Source of the DNA: Kineosporia corallincola
Lineage (GTDB): Bacteria; Actinomycetota; Actinomycetes; Actinomycetales; Kineosporiaceae
Length of the DNA stretch: 64,000 nt
Direction of reading: 5' to 3'
NCBI RefSeq assembly: GCF_018499875.1
Contig: NZ_JAHBAY010000002.1
Coordinates: 372,001-436,000 of the forward strand
The notes under the pieces were generated by a model. The model saw only the letters and a list, made by a program, of their open reading frames with translations. It had not been told where the DNA came from and did not search any database. Position numbers and translations under genes: made by a program. Positions 1 through 8,105 of the stretch are shown one piece after another (position 1 is the first letter of the stretch; every line of letters starts with the position of its first letter).

Positions 1-2681
1 ATCGCCGCGACCGCCGCGCCCCGGGCGTCCTGGGCCGCGGGCCGGGCCTCCTCGGCCGCGGGCGTGGCCGGGTCGCGGGCCCAGCGGTGCAGGGAGTCGA
101 GCCCGGGCCCGATCCGCCGCCACAGGGCGTCCCGCCCGCCCGGCCCCTCGGAGAACTCCGGCGGGACGGTGATCCCCAGGCGCGCCAGCGCTCCGGCCCC
201 CAGGTCGAGCGCGTCGGGTGGGCGCCCCTGGGCGGTCAGCGCGGCGACCTGCACGGCCGTGCTGCCGGCCAGCACCTGTGGGTCGGCGTGCTGCATCCGC
301 GCGTACAGCTGCCCGGCCTCGCTCATCCGGCCCAGCCCGTACAGGACGGTGTGCAGTTCCATCTGGGTGCGCAGGTGTTCGTCGTCCTCCGGTTCGGACA
401 GCTCCAGCGACCCCGACAGCAGACGCTCGGCATCGGCCGGGTGGATCAGGCGCAGGGGTGCCGCGGCCCGGCGCATCAGGCGGGCGGCGGCGCGGCGTTC
501 GGCGGGGTCGCTCAGGCAGGAGGCCACCGCGAGGTAGAGCCGGGCGGCGTCGGCGGTCCAGGCGCCGTCGGCCGACAGCCGCCGGGCCACCGCCAGATCG
601 CTCTGCCGGCGGGCGGTTTCGTCCAGGCGCTCGCGTACGGCCCGCAGCACCCGGTCATGGGCGAACCGGAGCACGTCACCGTTCCGTTCGACCAGGCCCT
701 CGCTGATCGCCGGGGCCAGGCACTCGGCCAGGTCACGGCGACCGGAGGCGACCTCCAGCTCGGCCGGTGCGGCCTGGAGCCCGAGCGCGGCGAGGGCGTC
801 CAGCACGCTCAGGGTGTCCTCGCCGAGCTCGCCGACGCGGGCGGCCAGGAAGCTCTGCCCGCCCTCGCCGCCGAGGTGGCGGCGGATCCGCTCGCCGTCC
901 CAGTTCCATCCGGTGCCGGTCAGTTCCAGGCTGCCGTCGGCGCGCAGCAGATTGAGCAGATCGATGGTGTCGCGCGGGTTTCCGTGGGTGCGGGCGGCCA
1001 CCACCTCGGCCAGGGCGGCGGCGTCCGGCACCTCCAGGCGCAGCATCCGGGCCAGCAGGTCGGTGAGGTCGGGGGTGCCCAGGTCGTCGAGGTGGATCGT
1101 CACCGGCGGCGTGTCCTGGGCCTGCCACCGGGTCAGGTACGCGGGCAGCACGTGGTCCGGGCCGAGATCGGTGTCCCGGTAGGCGGCGATCACCAGCAGC
1201 CCGGGGATCGGCTCGCCGGTGGTCAGGGTGTCGAGGAGGGCGACCGGGAAGGCCGGCCCGAGGTGCAGGTCGTCCAGCACCACGACGACCCGGTGCCCGG
1301 GCGAGGCGACGGTGCGCAGGATGTCGGCCATGGTGGCGACCGTGCGGGTCCGGAACGAGCTCACGTCCGCGAGATCCTCGGTGCCGGCCTGCGGTTCGGT
1401 CTCCATCACCAGGCCGAGCTCCGGGAACAGCGCGGCGGCCTCACCGGCCCGCCGGCCCAGCACGGCCCGCAGCCGGCGTCGGTAGAAGGCCAGCTCGCTG
1501 TCCGGCTCGGCCAGCAGCTGGCGCCCGATCCCGCGCATCACCTGGACCAGGGCGTCCGCCTGCCGGTCCAGGGCCTGGCCGAACGTGCCGGTGACGAACC
1601 AGCCGCCGGCCGCGGTCACGCTGCGTCGCAGGCAGGCGATCAGCGAGGTCTTGCCGGTGCCGGTGGCACCCGCCACCAGCACCGTGCCGGACGTGCTCAG
1701 GCAGTCCTTCAGCACGGCGATCTCCTGCTGGCGCCCGACCAGCCGCGAGGGCGGGGCCAGGCGCAGCGGGAAGTCGCGCTCGGCGACCGGGAAGGGCGGC
1801 AGCGTGGCCGGGTCGGGGTGGCCGCCGAGCTGCTCCCGCAGGCGGCGCAGGTCGTGGGCCAGGCCGTCGGCGCTCTGGTAGCGCCGGTCCGGGGACTTCT
1901 CCAGCAGCCGGGCGACGATGTCGCCGACCACCCGGGGCAGCACCGGGTTCACCTCGCAGACGTCCACCGGCACCCGGGTCAGCACGTCGTGCATCAGGGC
2001 CAGCAGGTCGTTGTCGCCCGACCCGAACGGGGGACGCCCGGTGGCCAGACAGTAGGCGGTGGCCCCGGCCGCGTAGAGGTCGGCGCGGTGGTCCACCTGG
2101 AGGGCGGTGCGGCCGGTCTGCTCCGGGGCCAGGTAGGCCGGGTTCTCCGGCATCTGGTCGGCGGCCGCGGTCAGGTCGGAGCCGAGCAGCCCGGCGTAGG
2201 TGAAGTCGATCAGCAGCAGGTGGCGGCCGGTCTCGTCCCAGACCAGGGTGGAGGGGCTGACACAACGGTGCACGACGCCGCGGCGGTGCACGTGGGCGAG
2301 CACGTCGGCCAGTTGCACCAGGACGTCCAGGAGGTCCACCAGCCGGCCGGCCGAGGTCACCTCCCGCGCCGGGCGGTCCGGCAGGGTCGTGCCCCGGACC
2401 TCCTCGAACAACAGTGTGCGTCCGCGTGGGGGCTCCAGCAACCGGGGGACGCCCGGACCACCGGCCAGCCGGGACAGGATGAGTCCCTCCCGGGCGGCCA
2501 GTTCCACCGCGTGCGGCCCGAGGATCTCCACCTCGAGGTACGGTCCCGCGGGGCCGTACCGTCGCACGACCCGGGTGTGGCCGCTGCGGTGCACCTCCTC
2601 ACCGGCCGGGCCGGCGTCCGGGCCGGTGTCCGGTCCGGTGTCGGGGTTGCCGGGGTCCTCCCGCTCCGCGCCCTCGTCCAT
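1..2681 (-). CDS. Kinase-like / AAA ATPase multidomain regulator, 3' end beyond the window
   Basis: The frame is open from an ATG at 2681 to the window edge (893 codons visible), so the C-terminus is missing. Residues about 35-290 match a serine/threonine kinase fold, but key residues are changed. The catalytic loop reads HRCVSP (138-143) instead of HRD.KP, the magnesium loop is DFT (159-161), and the usual VAIK lysine is a glutamate (EVEIL). The N-terminal domain is therefore probably a pseudokinase. A P-loop ATPase follows, with Walker A GATGTGKT near residue 335 and Walker B VVVLDDLH near 463, then a helical TPR-like stretch. The family is known for very large signalling proteins that often end in GAF plus histidine-kinase or phosphatase modules; whether this one does cannot be seen. 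It lies 94 bp downstream of ureC on the same strand and may be cotranscribed. Confidence 0.75.
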   Translation of the reverse strand, partial: MDEGAEREDPGNPDTGPDTGPDAGPAGEEVHRSGHTRVVRRYGPAGPYLEVEILGPHAVELAAREGLILSRLAGGPGVPRLLEPPRGRTLLFEEVRGTTLPDRPAREVTSAGRLVDLLDVLVQLADVLAHVHRRGVVHRCVSPSTLVWDETGRHLLLIDFTYAGLLGSDLTAAADQMPENPAYLAPEQTGRTALQVDHRADLYAAGATAYCLATGRPPFGSGDNDLLALMHDVLTRVPVDVCEVNPVLPRVVGDIVARLLEKSPDRRYQSADGLAHDLRRLREQLGGHPDPATLPPFPVAERDFPLRLAPPSRLVGRQQEIAVLKDCLSTSGTVLVAGATGTGKTSLIACLRRSVTAAGGWFVTGTFGQALDRQADALVQVMRGIGRQLLAEPDSELAFYRRRLRAVLGRRAGEAAALFPELGLVMETEPQAGTEDLADVSSFRTRTVATMADILRTVASPGHRVVVVLDDLHLGPAFPVALLDTLTTGEPIPGLLVIAAYRDTDLGPDHVLPAYLTRWQAQDTPPVTIHLDDLGTPDLTDLLARMLRLEVPDAAALAEVVAARTHGNPRDTIDLLNLLRADGSLELTGTGWNWDGERIRRHLGGEGGQSFLAARVGELGEDTLSVLDALAALGLQAAPAELEVASGRRDLAECLAPAISEGLVERNGDVLRFAHDRVLRAVRERLDETARRQSDLAVARRLSADGAWTADAARLYLAVASCLSDPAERRAAARLMRRAAAPLRLIHPADAERLLSGSLELSEPEDDEHLRTQMELHTVLYGLGRMSEAGQLYARMQHADPQVLAGSTAVQVAALTAQGRPPDALDLGAGALARLGITVPPEFSEGPGGRDALWRRIGPGLDSLHRWARDPATPAAEEARPAAQDARGAAVAA

Positions 2682-2775
2682 GTCCGCACCCGCCGTCCCT
2701 CGCCCGCCGCTGCTCCGGTCACCTGTATCGGTGGCCCGGGTGGGTTTCTGGAGCGCTGCGGCTTCCCGGAGGTTC

Positions 2776-4491
2776 CTAGAGGAAGTACAGCCGGGACAGG
2801 CTGACGCTCTCGGCGGCGGCCGAGGTCACCGGGGCGCCGTCGAGGGTCACCTGCCCGGTGTCCGCGGCCACCCGCACCTGGGCCAGGCGGTTGTTCAGCA
2901 CCATGTCGGCCAGGCCGATACCCCGTGTGCCCCGCACCCCGACCCGGCGCCGGCGGGTGGTCATCGTGTCGTTGCCGTCGGCCGCCGCGGCCTGGGAGGT
3001 GAACGCCACCGACAGGTCGGCCGCGGTGGCGCCGTGCGCACCGAACTGCGGTCCGAGCACCAGGGGCTGGGCGCGGTCGATGGCGGCGTTCGGGTCACCG
3101 GTGACGCCGTACGCCGGAAACCCGGCCTTCAGCACCAGGTTCGGCTTGGCCCCGAAGTACGCGGGAGACCAGAGGACGACGTCGGCGAGCTTGCCCACCT
3201 CCAGCGTCCCGACCTCGTGCACCAGGCCGTGTGCGATCGCCGGGTTCACCGTCAGCTTGGCGACGTAGCGCAGGGCGCGGGCATTGTCGTGATCGGGGTG
3301 CTCGGCGCCCCGCTCCGCCTTCATCTTCCCGGCCATCGCGAAGGTGCGGCGCACCGTCTCACCGGCCCGGCCCATGCCCTGGGCGTCGGACGAGGTGATC
3401 GGGATGACGCCCAGGTCGTGCAGCACGTCCTCGGCGCCCATCGTGCCGGCCCGGATCCGGTCGCGGGCCAGGGCGGCGTCGCCGGGCAGGTCCTCCTTCA
3501 GATCGTGCGCGGCCATGATCATGTGGTAGTGCTCGGCCACCGCGTCGCGGCCGAACGGCAGGGTCGGATTGGTCGACGAGCCGATGACATTCGCCTCCCC
3601 GGCCATCCGCAGCACGTTCGGCACGTGGCCGCCGCCGCAGCCCTCGATGTGGAACGCGTGGACGGTGCGGCCGTCCAGCACCGCGAGGGTGTCTTCCACG
3701 GACAGGGATTCGTTGATGCCGTCGGTGTGCAGGGCGACCTGCACGTCGTGGTCCTCGGCCACCCGCAGGGCGGTGTCGAGGGCGCGGGCGTGGGCGCCCA
3801 TGTCCTCGTGCACCTTGAACCCGCAGGCGCCACCCTCCACCAGGGCCTCCACCGACGAGCCCGGGTCGGAGGCCGAACCCCGGCCGAGGAAGCCGATGTT
3901 CACCGGCCAGGCGTCGAAGGCGTGGAAGGCGTGGCGCAGCGCCCAGGGCGAGTTGACGCCCACCCCCCAGACCGGCCCGAACTCCTGCCCGATGATCGTG
4001 GTGACGCCGGAGGCCAGCGACGCCTCCATGATGCGCGGGCTGAGCAGGTGCACGTGGGTGTCGATGGCGCCGGCGGTGGCGATCAGGCCCTCGCCGGAGA
4101 CGATCGTGGTGCCGGTGCCGACCACCACGTCCACACCGTCGAGGGTGTCCGGGTTGCCGGCCCGGCCGATCCCGCTGATCCGGCCCTGCCGGATGCCGAT
4201 CGAGACCTTGCGGATGCCCTGCACGGCGTCGATCACCACGACGTTCGAGATCACCACGTCGCAGGTCTCGCTGACCCGCGCGGCCCGGAGATGCAGCCCG
4301 TCCCGGGCGGTCTTGGCGAATCCGGCGAGGAACTCCTCGCCGGGCGCCTGGGCGTCGGACTCCACCTCGACCACCAGGCCGGTGTCGCCCAGCCGGATCC
4401 GGTCGCCGGTGGTCGGGCCGTAGGCGGCCGCGTAGTCGGCCCCGGACAGCCGCTGCCCGGCAGCCTCGTGCCGGTGGTCGTGCCCGCTCAT
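2776..4491 (-). CDS. ureC: Urease alpha subunit (divergent, flap cysteine replaced)
   Basis: This is the 571-residue catalytic subunit, normal length for UreC, which hydrolyses urea to ammonia and carbamate at a di-nickel centre in the cytoplasm. Metal ligands are present: H146/H148 in DTHVH, the carbamylated lysine K226 in FKVHED, H255 in ALHTDG, H281 and H289 in HIEGCGGGH, and D369 in SSDAQ. The mobile-flap motif MVCHH of classical ureases reads MAAHD here, so the flap cysteine is alanine (A328) while the catalytic histidine (H329) is kept. The ATG overlaps the stop of the fused gamma-beta gene by 4 bp. No ureD, E, F or G gene is in the window, so nickel loading must rely on genes elsewhere. 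Confidence 0.93.
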   Translation of the reverse strand: MSGHDHRHEAAGQRLSGADYAAAYGPTTGDRIRLGDTGLVVEVESDAQAPGEEFLAGFAKTARDGLHLRAARVSETCDVVISNVVVIDAVQGIRKVSIGIRQGRISGIGRAGNPDTLDGVDVVVGTGTTIVSGEGLIATAGAIDTHVHLLSPRIMEASLASGVTTIIGQEFGPVWGVGVNSPWALRHAFHAFDAWPVNIGFLGRGSASDPGSSVEALVEGGACGFKVHEDMGAHARALDTALRVAEDHDVQVALHTDGINESLSVEDTLAVLDGRTVHAFHIEGCGGGHVPNVLRMAGEANVIGSSTNPTLPFGRDAVAEHYHMIMAAHDLKEDLPGDAALARDRIRAGTMGAEDVLHDLGVIPITSSDAQGMGRAGETVRRTFAMAGKMKAERGAEHPDHDNARALRYVAKLTVNPAIAHGLVHEVGTLEVGKLADVVLWSPAYFGAKPNLVLKAGFPAYGVTGDPNAAIDRAQPLVLGPQFGAHGATAADLSVAFTSQAAAADGNDTMTTRRRRVGVRGTRGIGLADMVLNNRLAQVRVAADTGQVTLDGAPVTSAAAESVSLSRLYFL

Positions 4492-5216
4492 TCCCGCTCC
4501 CCCGCCTCGTTGCCGGCCCCTGCCTCGCTGCCGCCTCCCGCGTCCAGATACCCGCACGCCCGGGCCTTCTCGAGCGCCGACTCCAGCGCCCCGGGGGCGT
4601 CCAGCGGCCCGTCCACCAGCCCGGCGAAACCGATGGCCACCCGCGCGCCGCCGATCGGGGTCAGGTCCACCGGGAGGGTCTGCCCCGGTGCGAACCGGAC
4701 GGTGGCCCCGGCGTCGACGGCCAGTCGTCGTCCGTAAGCGGCCCGGCGGTCGAAGCGCAGCCGGGGGTTGACCTCGAAGAAGTGGAAGTGCGAGGTGACG
4801 CTCACCGGGACCGGCGCCGTGTTGGTGACCGGGATCGTCACCACGCCGGGGAAGGTGCCGGGCGCCGAGGGGCCGGGAATCACCGCCCCCGGCGCGTTCT
4901 CGCCCAGCGACGCGCCGGAGAACGGGTCGGTGACCACGATCAGCCGGGTGCCGTCGTCGAACACCGCCTCCACCTCGACCCGCCCGACCACGTCGGGCAC
5001 GCCCGGCAGCACGTCGTCGGCACCCAGCACCCGCCGGCCGGCCGCCATCGCCTCGGCCAGCCGGGCGCCGTCGCGGGCGGCCTCGCACACCGTGTCGGCG
5101 ATCAGGGCCGTGGCCTCCGGCACGTTCAGCCGCACACCGCGGGCCCGCCGGGACCGGGCCAGCTCGGCCGCGGTGAAGATCAGGAGCCGATCTCGCTCGC
5201 TGGGAGTCAGACGCAT
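4488..5216 (-). CDS. ureAB: Urease gamma-beta fusion subunit
   Basis: 242 residues joining two normally separate urease subunits. Residues 1-100 are UreA-like (LTPSERDRLL, LNVPEATALI, VLPGVPDVV). Residues about 105-215 are UreB-like, with the hallmark SHFHFFEVNP, AYGRRL and VRFAPGQ segments. The C-terminus is a low-complexity Gly/Glu/Ala tail. Fused gamma-beta subunits are known in Helicobacter and in some actinobacteria. The stop overlaps the ureC ATG (ATGA), indicating translational coupling and a heteromeric complex with UreC. The Shine-Dalgarno upstream of 5216 is weak. Confidence 0.92.
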   Translation of the reverse strand: MRLTPSERDRLLIFTAAELARSRRARGVRLNVPEATALIADTVCEAARDGARLAEAMAAGRRVLGADDVLPGVPDVVGRVEVEAVFDDGTRLIVVTDPFSGASLGENAPGAVIPGPSAPGTFPGVVTIPVTNTAPVPVSVTSHFHFFEVNPRLRFDRRAAYGRRLAVDAGATVRFAPGQTLPVDLTPIGGARVAIGFAGLVDGPLDAPGALESALEKARACGYLDAGGGSEAGAGNEAGERE

Positions 5217-5269
5217 GGCGCGGACCCTAACCCCCGGACCCGTCCCGGCGCCTCACGGATCGCCCGTGA

Positions 5270-5396
5270 CGACGGCGCACCGCGGGCCGATCTGTCGGCG
5301 TTCGGGCTGGACCCGCTACGGTCCGACCCGGACGAGTTCGCCCAGGCGCCGGTCCGGCTGACGGTGGTGGACGGTCGCGTCGTCCATCGTTCCTGA
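5270..5396 (+). pseudogene. C-terminal remnant of a YtcJ-like amidohydrolase
   Basis: The plus-strand frame ending in TGA at 5394-5396 reads ADLSAFGLDPL, then DPDEFAQAPV, then LTVVDGRVVHRS. This is the characteristic end of amidohydrolase family 3 proteins (a statement of where the metabolic scaffold closes, followed by the last beta-strand VVDGxVV). Nothing resembling the metal-binding core precedes it, and the upstream DNA is the 5' end of ureAB on the other strand. I infer that the front of an amidohydrolase gene was deleted, leaving about 40 codons just ahead of the agmatine deiminase gene. The short length makes chance resemblance possible. Confidence 0.45.
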
Positions 5397-5432
5397 CCGG
5401 GTCGACCTGTGTTCGCTGACGATCGGAGAACC

Positions 5433-6434
5433 ATGACCGAGACGACGATGCCCGCCGAGTGGGCGCCGCACCTGCGCACCTGGATGGCCTTTCCCACGCC
5501 GAACCCGACGTTCGGCGACGGCCCGGACCTGGTGCGTGCGCGCCGGGCCTGGTCGGCGGTGGCGAACACGATCGTGCGGTACGAGCCGCTGACGATGCTG
5601 GTGGACCCGGGTGACCGGGCGGCGGCGGGCGCGCTGCTCGACCCGCGCGTCGAGGTGGCGCAGGTGCCGCTGGACGACGCCTGGCTGCGGGACTCGGGTC
5701 CGACGTTCGTGCACGACGGCACCGGGCCGGCCGCGGTGGACTGGCGGTTCAACGGCTGGGGCGCGCAGTCCTGGGCGCGGTGGGACCAGGACGCCGCGGT
5801 GGCCGTGGCGGTGGCCGGGCTGACCGGCACCCCGGTGGTGGACTCGCCGCTGACCCAGGAGGGCGGGGCGTTCCACGTGGACGGGGCCGGCACGGTGCTG
5901 CTGACCGAGACCGTGCAGCTCGATCCGGACCGTAACCCGGGCTGGACCAGGCAGCGGGTGGAGGCCGAGGTGCACGCCCGGCTGGGCACCAGCACGGCGA
6001 TCTGGCTGCCGCGCGGGCTGACGGCCGACTACGGCGAGTTCGGCACCCGCGGGCACGTGGACATCGTGGCCGCGTTCAGCAGCTCCGGCGCGGTGCTGGT
6101 GCACACCCAGCCGGACCCGGGGCACCCGGACCACGCGGTGAGCCAGGAGGTCACGGCGATCCTGCGGGAGCGGGGCCTGGACGTGGTGCCGCTCCTGGCC
6201 CCGGAGCGGCACGAGGTGGACGGTGAGCTGACCGACCACTCCTACGTGAACCACTACGTGGCCAACGGGGTGGTGGTGGCCTGCGCGTTCGACGATCCCC
6301 GGGACGAGGCGGCGAGGGCGGTGCTGGAGCGGGTGTACCCGGGCCGTACGGTCGTGCCGGTGGACGCCCGGGACATCTTCGCGTTCGGCGGCGGCGTCCA
6401 CTGCATCACCCAGCAGCAGCCGGTCTTTCCGTAG
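5433..6434 (+). CDS. aguA: Agmatine deiminase (peptidyl-arginine deiminase-like family)
   Basis: A 333-residue member of the guanidine-modifying fold that converts agmatine to N-carbamoylputrescine and ammonia in the cytosol. Visible hallmarks are WLRDSGP near residue 87, FNGWGAQ, GGAFHVDG, the HVDIV histidine-aspartate pair, and the C-terminal nucleophile cysteine in GGVHCITQQQP. ATG 5433 has a GGAGA Shine-Dalgarno 5-8 bp upstream and is preferred over a GTG at 5409. It sits divergently next to the urease genes, suggesting a nitrogen-salvage role. No N-carbamoylputrescine amidohydrolase is visible next to it. A putrescine carbamoyl-type or other guanidine substrate cannot be excluded from motifs alone. 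Confidence 0.9.
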   Translation: MTETTMPAEWAPHLRTWMAFPTPNPTFGDGPDLVRARRAWSAVANTIVRYEPLTMLVDPGDRAAAGALLDPRVEVAQVPLDDAWLRDSGPTFVHDGTGPAAVDWRFNGWGAQSWARWDQDAAVAVAVAGLTGTPVVDSPLTQEGGAFHVDGAGTVLLTETVQLDPDRNPGWTRQRVEAEVHARLGTSTAIWLPRGLTADYGEFGTRGHVDIVAAFSSSGAVLVHTQPDPGHPDHAVSQEVTAILRERGLDVVPLLAPERHEVDGELTDHSYVNHYVANGVVVACAFDDPRDEAARAVLERVYPGRTVVPVDARDIFAFGGGVHCITQQQPVFP

Positions 6435-6456
6435 AACCAGAACAGAGGACGACGAG

Positions 6457-6610
6457 ATGGCCCGCGCCGGTCGAGGTGTGGGCCGCGACCGGCACCACGC
6501 GGCCGGCCAGGGCGGTGGAGGCGACCCGGGCGCAGCCCGGAGACCGGTCCGAGCGGGCGTTCCGGCTGGGGCTGGAGAGCCTGCTGACCGGGCTCGCCGG
6601 GCTGCTGTGA
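6457..6610 (+). pseudogene. C-terminal remnant of a TetR-type regulator
   Basis: A strong Shine-Dalgarno (GAGGACGACGAG) precedes ATG 6457, directly after the agmatine deiminase stop, but the frame opened there is not protein-like. In another frame, ending TGA 6608-6610, the DNA reads VEATRAQPGD, SERAFRLGLE and SLLTGLAGLL, which resembles the last helix of many TetR regulators (FxxGLxxLLxGL). I infer a TetR gene that lost its interior, joining its translation start region to its last 45 codons out of frame. The fragment is too short for certainty. Confidence 0.4.
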
Positions 6611-6640
6611 GGTGGGCCCGGCGACGCCGGGGAGCCGCTC

Positions 6641-7108
6641 TCAGCCGATGGTGAAGACGGCCTCCACCTCGACCGGGGAGTCCAGCGGCAGCACGGCCAC
6701 GCCGACGGCGGAGCGGGCGTGGGCGCCGGTCTCGCCGAAGATCTCGCCGAACAGCTCGCTGGCGCCGTTGATGACGCCCGGCTGGCCGGTGAAACCCGGT
6801 GCGCTGGCGACGAATCCGGTCACCTTGAGCACGCCGGTGAGGCGGTCGGCGTCACCGACGGCGGCGGCCGCGGCGACGATCGCGTTCAGGGCCGAGATCC
6901 GGGCCAGGTCCTTGGCCAGGGCCGGGTCGACCAGGCCCTCGTCGTCCCCGACCTTGCCCAGCGTGGACAGGGTGCCGTCGACGAAGGGCAGCTGGCCGGC
7001 GGTGTAGACCAGGTCCGCGTGCACCTTGGCCGGGATGTAGACCCCGGCCGGGGGCACGACCTTGCCCAGGTCGATGCCGAGTTTCGTCAGGGCGGCGGAG
7101 ACGCTCAT
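6641..7108 (-). CDS. RidA/YjgF/YER057c/UK114-family protein
   Basis: 155 residues of the trimeric RidA superfamily, in the longer YjgF_endoribonuc-like subgroup. Recognisable pieces are VYTAGQLPFVDG near the N-terminal third, LNAIVAAAAAVGD, LKVTGFVASAPGF and the closing strand VEVEAVFTIG. RidA proteins hydrolyse reactive enamine/imine intermediates released by PLP enzymes; several subgroups lack this activity and act in specific catabolic pathways. ATG 7108 is preferred because GAAAGGAA lies 6-8 bp upstream. Its proximity to amidine/amide metabolism suggests a role in nitrogen-compound breakdown, but this is only context. Confidence 0.85.
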   Translation of the reverse strand: MSVSAALTKLGIDLGKVVPPAGVYIPAKVHADLVYTAGQLPFVDGTLSTLGKVGDDEGLVDPALAKDLARISALNAIVAAAAAVGDADRLTGVLKVTGFVASAPGFTGQPGVINGASELFGEIFGETGAHARSAVGVAVLPLDSPVEVEAVFTIG

Positions 7109-7187
7109 CGGGGCGTTCCTTTCATCGGGTGCGGGGTGACCGGGCCTCCCGCTGACGGGGGACCCGGTCACATACATATCGCAGCCC

Positions 7188-7535
7188 TCAGCCCGACCAG
7201 CCCTCGACCCAGGACTTGGCGTGGGCGTGGCCCACCTTCACCGACGGCAGGTCCTCGCCCGAGGCGAAGATCACGGTGACCTCGGCGTTGGGCGCCCCGC
7301 ACGCCCGGTAGGCGCGCACCTCGTCGGTGTAACCGTGCCCGTCCGGGCCGATCGACTCGCGAGTTCCCTTGGTGCCGAAGATCTTCGCCACCCTGGCCTT
7401 GGTCGCGCCCGGCTTCACCTTGCCGAACTCGGTGACGGTGACGCAGGCCTTGTTCTTCGGGGCCGCCTCGGCGGCGGCCGCTCCCCCGAGCGTCAGGGTG
7501 GCCACCACCCCGGCGGCGATCAGTGCTCGGCGCAT
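7188..7535 (-). CDS. Small secreted protein with BLIP/SmpA-like domain
   Basis: 115 residues starting with a clear Sec signal peptide (MRRALIAAGV, hydrophobic stretch, AAEAAP cleavage region near residue 25). The mature part contains the pattern KPGATKARVAKIFG, similar to the helix-turn repeats of SmpA/OmlA and beta-lactamase-inhibitor-protein folds, and two cysteines (KACVTV and RACGAP) that could form a disulphide. Streptomycete homologues of this kind are exported and of unknown role. It is followed by another small exported protein on the same strand, but the two genes are about 100 bp apart and probably separate. Confidence 0.7.
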   Translation of the reverse strand: MRRALIAAGVVATLTLGGAAAAEAAPKNKACVTVTEFGKVKPGATKARVAKIFGTKGTRESIGPDGHGYTDEVRAYRACGAPNAEVTVIFASGEDLPSVKVGHAHAKSWVEGWSG

Positions 7536-7632
7536 GACGGGTTTCCTCTCACTTCCCCCCGGGCTCCTCCCGGCTCACCTGCTCCGACGCGCGCCGGGCC
7601 CGGCCGGTTGTCAGGTTCCCGAAGGGGCAGCC

Positions 7633-8040
7633 TCAGGAGAGGTCCACGCTGTCGGTGTCCGCCGTGTGCGGCCGCTTGCCGTTGTAGATCACGACCACCT
7701 TGGTGAACAGGCCCTTGCGCACCTTGGTGGCCACGAACTGGGCCGGGTAGGTCCGCATTCCGTCTTCGACGCAGGTGGGCTCGCAGAGGTTGATGTAGAC
7801 CTGCCCCTTGCCGATCGCGTTGAGGCGTCCCCAGTGCTGCCAGGTGATGCCCGTGGCGCCGTAGTTGTCGTCGGCGCAGGCGAAGGAGATCTGTTTCGGC
7901 TCGGCCACCGGTTTCCTGGCGTCGCAGAAGGTCTTGATCCTGATCGGGGTCTTGGTGCGGGCCTGCGCCACCGTCGTCGAGCCCACCAGGGCGCCCAGCG
8001 TGATCATCGCGGTGGAACCGATCGCCACGAGCTTCTTCAT
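7633..8040 (-). CDS. Small secreted protein of unknown function
   Basis: 135 residues from ATG 8040, which has a GGTGAGAG Shine-Dalgarno 5 bp upstream. Residues 1-28 form a signal peptide ending VAQARTKT. The mature protein has four cysteines (TFCDARK, SFACADD, NLCEPTC), a WQHWG segment and the strand VYINLCEP, consistent with a small disulphide-bonded beta-rich exported domain. I do not recognise the family. Similar short cysteine-containing secreted proteins are common in actinomycetes. Nearby genes give no clear hint. Confidence 0.7.
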   Translation of the reverse strand: MKKLVAIGSTAMITLGALVGSTTVAQARTKTPIRIKTFCDARKPVAEPKQISFACADDNYGATGITWQHWGRLNAIGKGQVYINLCEPTCVEDGMRTYPAQFVATKVRKGLFTKVVVIYNGKRPHTADTDSVDLS

Positions 8041-8105
8041 ACTCTCACCGTAGGGAGCCCGGAGTCCTTCCCCCCAGACACCTTTCGGGGGACGGCCGGC
8101 CCGGA

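Noticed and set aside
87-2804. Long plus-strand open frame through the first 2.8 kb
   Set aside because: It is Gly/Gln/His-rich with no motif, and the opposite strand encodes the kinase-like/AAA protein with clear motifs. It is a shadow of GC-rich coding DNA.
5316-6401. Minus-strand open frame opposite the agmatine deiminase
   Set aside because: Composition is typical of an antisense shadow (His/Arg/Gly/Val), while the plus strand has all deiminase motifs.
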